Source of the DNA: Chromobotia macracanthus
Lineage: Eukaryota; Chordata; Actinopteri; Cypriniformes; Botiidae
DNA: 64,000 nt
Assembly: GCA_036877525.1 (NCBI GenBank)
Contig: JAZGTH010000019.1
Coordinates: 1,338,001-1,402,000, forward strand
Reading direction: 5' to 3'
Made by a program: the position numbers and the translations under genes. This document shows positions 60,801 to 64,000 of this stretch, piece by piece. The notes under the pieces were generated by a model, which ran no database searches, was not told where the DNA came from, and saw nothing but the letters and a program-made list of their open reading frames with translations. Every line of letters begins with the position of its first letter. The stretch's first letter is position 1.

Positions 60801-63379
60801 GTATGAATGAATGGCTGTTACTTAACATGACATGCCCTCTGGAAATATGAGCATCAAAACCACATGTCTTCATCTGAGACCCGTTTGGCAGTACTTCATA
60901 AATGCACTATTTGACAAGATCGGAATTAAGCTTGATACCGGAATCACCACCAAAACGCCCACACAATAAGGCATCTGACGGTTGAGGACATACTTGACTC
61001 GAGTACAGCTTTAACAGCAGGGGATTCAGTTGGTTGGGAGGTGATTACATCATCCTGTGGACCCTGTGCTGTGTCTGTCTCAGGCTGAGACCAGTTGTCT
61101 GTCTGTCTGTGTTTTTCAGAGCTGTTCCAAGCTGACGTGGATGAGTTCTGCCAGTACTATGGAAGGAGGGATGGAGGCCTGTGCTTTCCAGATTTTCACA
61201 GAAAGCAACTGCGGCGAGATTCCAACTACCTGTTAGATGAAAAAATAGAAGTGATAAACAGGTATACCTGATTCGGTTTAACACACAAAATAAAATACAA
61301 AATTAAAAGTGTATTTTAAAAACCAAAATTACTTTCTTCTTTGAAACACAGTATGTGATCTTTTTAAAGAAAATATCCTGGCCATTTATTTCTATTTAAT
61401 AAAAATGAATAAAGTCTGGAGCTGTTAAGCTTGGTTACTATATTCCAAGTCTTTCAAAGTCATACGAAAAACGATAGCTTCATGTGAGCAACAGATATTA
61501 AAGGCAGATGTTTTAAGTGATTTCAAGTGAATAACAACTAATTTTGGTATGTTGCTCACAAAACTATTGTATGTGTTCAGAAATCTTGGGTCACTGACAG
61601 TCCTCATTTGCTTTTTATTATATGAAAATGTTGCACTTAAGAAAGAAAGACATACAGGTTTGAAGGTGAGTAAATAAGGACAGAATTTTCATTTTTTGGG
61701 GTAAACTGTTTCTTTAAGTTAACAATCCACTCTGGAGTTTTGGTTAAACTCTGTTTAATAACAAAAGTTGCCTTCATCATCAGGCATCAGAGAAACGTCC
61801 TCTCTGTCATTTTATGCCCAAGCCCGGTATGACTAGCCTGCTTAGACTAGGTCATCAGGGCAGTCTCAGTAAGGTTACTACAGATAAGACACGCCTGACT
61901 AACCTTCTGTGTCACAACATTCCTGCATGTTCTTGCTGTCTGGTCCACTGCCCTCATTTCCAAGCCAGAGCTTTGTGTCCAGCACGAGTTTAGCCAGCTT
62001 TAAAAACACAAAGAAAGTGCTTATACTGCATGAACTCTGATCCAACGGTGACAGCCAGAAAGCTTTGACCATTTGTGACAGGACAAGGTGAGAGTTGTCA
62101 TTTGGGGCTGACTCTGTTAGAATTTGTCTAATAGCTGATTATCCTGTGGATATGAACTTCAGAGTGGTATTAGAAAAAACAGCACAAGCCTTAGTATTTA
62201 TTCTGCACAGCCTTTAGTGATGGATTCCCTTGTGTAGAGGAGAATACTGAACAAATACTACAATACTCACAATAGAGCCACAATAGATGACATGTCATTG
62301 TCACCCTTTGTCATAGTTTAATTCACCTCCCTTATTAAAGCGATTTCAGTGAAGTGTGCCCTTCGTCCTCCTAAGTGACCTCATTTTAGCGTTAACAGTG
62401 ATAAATGCCTCACTTTTGTTTGACCTTCCGAAGTAAATAATGATGAGCTGTGAATTCACTGTGTGTTTTGGGAGAACCCTGGGCTCACAGTCATTGTAAA
62501 TGAGCATCATAATTCTTAATCAGACCTCCCAGTGTGAATGGCCAGTAAAGCAGCATATCCGATCGAGGAACCTTACCACTAGCATTTCAGACTGACGTTA
62601 TTTTACAGCTCAGGCATGATATATCAGTCACACATTTTCTCCCAGTCCACCCCTATTACAGCTATGGAAATTCCCTCTAAGACTGCTAGATAACAAGAGC
62701 ACCCATGTGTGTTATTTAAGGCAAACTGTGCGTTATCGTTTCCCCACATCAAATCTGAATTGGGGTTAATGGAACACTTGTTTCACAGCTTGAGAGCCCC
62801 TAATGTCTGACAATGTTAAATGAACTTTTAGTGTGATGTTTTATCCAGTCTATTCCCAAACCAATCTGTCAAAGTGAAAAAGATTCTGCTGCACTTGCAA
62901 TAACTCATTTTTATCCAAAGCAACTTACAATGCGTTCAAGTTATACATTTTATCAGTATGTTTTCCCTGGGAATTAAACCCATGACCTTTGTGTTGCTAA
63001 CGCCATGCTCTACCAATTGAGCTACAGGACTTTCAATTATACTGTTATCTATACTGTGATTCAAAGTTCCATTTGTAATGTTCCATTCTTGTAATGTTTA
63101 AGTGAAGTAAATCTGTTTAAAATGTGATGTGTAAACTAACTCAGCAAACTTCTGATCTTGCCATTCCCTTCATACAGAAAACATAAACACAACTGCTACT
63201 GTGCTCAAGAGATCCTTAGCAGTCTTCGACAGCCTGTCGGTGTGGTGCATTGTGGGGATGGATCACAACGTCTTTTTATTTTAGAGAAGGAAGGCTTTGT
63301 CCGGATCCTAACACATGACATGGAGCTCCTGAAAGAGCCTTTTCTGGATATACATAAGCTGGTTCAAAGTGGTATAAAG
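54576..63379 (+). CDS. hhip: Hedgehog-interacting protein (HHIP), exons 1-4 of a partial gene
   Basis: HHIP is a membrane-anchored glycoprotein that binds and sequesters Hedgehog ligands and is itself induced by Hedgehog signalling. Four coding exons (54576-54839, 57323-57515, 61120-61261, 63178-63379) join in frame into 267 codons; the human protein has 700 residues. Visible are a signal peptide (KLVLLLAIADSF), the basic GDAKFG..RRRRC and PKRLKKKERK segment, then the Frizzled-like cysteine-rich domain (NNTECSRLLEEIKCAHCSPH, CHDYCQEFYYTCRGHVPG, DEFCQYYGRRDGGLCFPDF). After it come KHKHNCYC and the first blade of the beta-propeller (LRQPVGVVH, GSQRLFILEKEGFVRIL, LDIHKLVQSGIK). Each block matches vertebrate HHIP as I recall it. 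The rest of the propeller, the EGF repeats and the C-terminal anchor lie beyond the right edge. Confidence 0.96.
54840..57322 (+). other. HHIP intron 1
   Basis: A 2.5-kb intron. It contains a degenerate LINE-tail-like repeat at 56365-56525; otherwise I see nothing recognisable. Confidence 0.85.
56365..56525 (+). repeat. Degenerate fish LINE-tail-like repeat
   Basis: GGAGCCCATCCCAGCAACAT, then GTGCCAGTCCATGGCTTA and ATGGGCAATTTAAAG, follow the order of a very common fish repeat (CCATCCCAGC ... CCAGTCCATC ... GGGCAATTTA). The copy is eroded and the family name is not assigned. Confidence 0.5.
57323..57515 (+). CDS. hhip: HHIP exon 2
   Basis: 193 nt, from acceptor TTTTGGTCCTCAG to donor CCAG|GTAAAA, phase 0 to 1. 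It encodes IFSTNNTECSRLLEEIKC and, later, HDYCQEFYYTCRGHVP, the core of the cysteine-rich domain. Confidence 0.95.
59095..59108. promoter_or_regulatory. Perfect palindrome of two GLI-like half sites
   Basis: TGGGTGGCCACCCA is its own reverse complement. Each strand reads GGCCACCCA, one base from the GLI consensus GACCACCCA. It lies inside a Hedgehog target gene. Function is unproven. Confidence 0.3.
59165..59208 (+). repeat. (CT)n-rich tract
   Basis: An imperfect TCTC tract with GT and TTT interruptions. Confidence 0.9.
61120..61261 (+). CDS. hhip: HHIP exon 3
   Basis: 142 nt, from acceptor GTGTTTTTCAG to donor ACAG|GTATAC, phase 1 to 2. It encodes DEFCQYYGRRDGGLCFPDF and the linker to the propeller. 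It is not visible as a long ORF. Confidence 0.93.
61615..61722. repeat. Fragment of fish inverted-repeat element
   Basis: AGACATACAGGTTTGAAGGT, then GAGTAAATAAGGACAGAATT and a TTTCTTTAAG end, match the terminus seen near 36040-36100. Confidence 0.65.
62902..63029 (-). repeat. tRNA-derived SINE
   Basis: Read on the minus strand, an RNA polymerase III A box (TAGCTCAATTGGTAGAGC, 63007-63024) and B box (GGTCATGGGTTTAATTCC, 62970-62987) are followed by CATACTGATAAAATG and GTAAGTTGCTTTGGATAAAA, a conserved fish SINE tail. It sits about 150 bp before HHIP exon 4. Confidence 0.85.
63178..63379 (+). CDS. hhip: HHIP exon 4
   Basis: 202 nt, from acceptor CCTTCATACAG to donor AAG|GTAAGA, phase 2 to 0. 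It encodes KHKHNCYCAQEILSSLRQPV through LDIHKLVQSGIK, the start of the beta-propeller. Confidence 0.95.
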
Positions 63380-64000
63380 GTAAGAGGCACTTAACATTTG
63401 TCCTTTTTGGCGGTAATCAAGATCCATAATATCTGTTTATTTTTAATTGTCAATTACAGCTTATTCACTGTTTTGCACAGGTAGCTATATTGGCAGTACA
63501 TATAGTAAGTGATCTAATTAAAATGTAATGTGTTTCATATTATAAAGTACAATGCAATGAATTCATCAGGAGTTAATATTGTACAATATCAATGCCATGG
63601 GTTGTACATTCCAATTCAATGTGTGCACATTCTTCAGTGGTTGAAGCAATGTCTTATTCTTTCCTGATGGTGACTGCAATGCATGTCTGGTTTGAGTAAA
63701 ATACAAGTTTTTAGCTGTACACATGCTCATAATGAGTTTTGCGTAAATTTAGACCACTGTCCAGCCCTGACACTGTAATTCTCACTGCAGTTTTACCCGA
63801 AGCAGAAAACAGCAGGCATATCTATGCACCTATTTAATATTCATGCAGCCGGATCCCCTATCAGAGAAAAGGTCTATTTTACATAATTCAGGAAGTCTTC
63901 TAAAACCTGAAGGATCTGTTGTTCATCAGTTTGGTTTAGCATCTTCTCAGATAAAAGCTGAGGTGGGAAAAATTAAATCTCCTTACAGAATCAAATCTTA
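63380..64000 (+). other. HHIP intron 4 (partial)
   Basis: AT-rich sequence after the exon 4 donor. The next exon, expected to begin with a GGDERGLL-like block, is not reached. Confidence 0.8.

Larger units (their letters stand above)
57516..61119 (+). other. HHIP intron 2
   Basis: A 3.6-kb intron with a palindromic GLI-like word at 59095-59108 and a CT-rich tract at 59165-59208. No exon-like segment is evident. Confidence 0.85.
61262..63177 (+). other. HHIP intron 3
   Basis: A 1.9-kb intron containing a repeat fragment at 61615-61722 and a tRNA-derived SINE at 62902-63029. Confidence 0.85.

Noticed and set aside
62970..63029. Apparent tRNA gene on the minus strand (A and B boxes present)
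   Set aside because: The A and B boxes are followed by a SINE body and tail that recur at 1266-1346. There is no proper acceptor-stem pairing or 3' half of a tRNA. It is a tRNA-derived SINE.

Overview
The window is animal nuclear DNA and almost certainly comes from a teleost fish. Genes are split by GT-AG introns, intergenic DNA is AT-rich, and the dispersed repeats are of fish type: a tRNA-derived SINE with a 'TTGCTTTGGAT' tail, inverted-repeat elements with 'ATCATTTACTC' ends, an L2-like LINE relic and a gag-like retroelement relic. The repeat types suggest an ostariophysan or cyprinid-like fish; this is inference. There is no operon, CRISPR array or prophage.

Layout. (1) 1527-6805, minus strand: the 5' part of a FRAS1-related extracellular matrix gene, called FREM3 from synteny. 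One 5-kb exon holds the signal peptide, N-terminal domain and twelve CSPG repeats, followed by one 90-nt exon. The rest of the gene lies beyond the left edge. (2) 17881-22547, minus strand: a gene assembled here from eight small exons in compatible phase. It encodes a type I membrane protein with a 20-residue signal peptide split by an intron, a Ser/Thr-rich cysteine-free ectodomain with seven N-glycosylation sequons, one transmembrane helix, and an acidic cytoplasmic tail containing IPLSTVDAE. This resembles the glycophorin A tail (VPLSSVEIE). The gene lies between FREM3 and HHIP on the strand GYPA occupies in human. I interpret it as a single-copy fish glycophorin A-family orthologue; this is the main discovery. 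(3) 22.7-54 kb: a 31-kb gene-free interval with transposon relics, microsatellites and several blocks that look like conserved regulatory DNA, including two perfect GLI consensus sites (GACCACCCA). (4) 54576-63379, plus strand: exons 1-4 of HHIP (hedgehog-interacting protein), encoding residues 1-267; the rest lies beyond the right edge.

How the genes relate. The order and orientation FREM3(-), glycophorin(-), HHIP(+) match human 4q31.21 (FREM3, GYPE/GYPB/GYPA, HHIP). The three proteins share no pathway: basement-membrane adhesion, probable red-cell surface sialoglycoprotein, and Hedgehog antagonist. The large interval upstream of HHIP probably carries HHIP cis-regulatory elements, which would help explain why the block has stayed together.

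Limits. Exons were joined by eye from splice signals, reading phase and recalled homologues. No alignment, expression or conservation data were available. The last exon of the glycophorin-like gene is not resolved.
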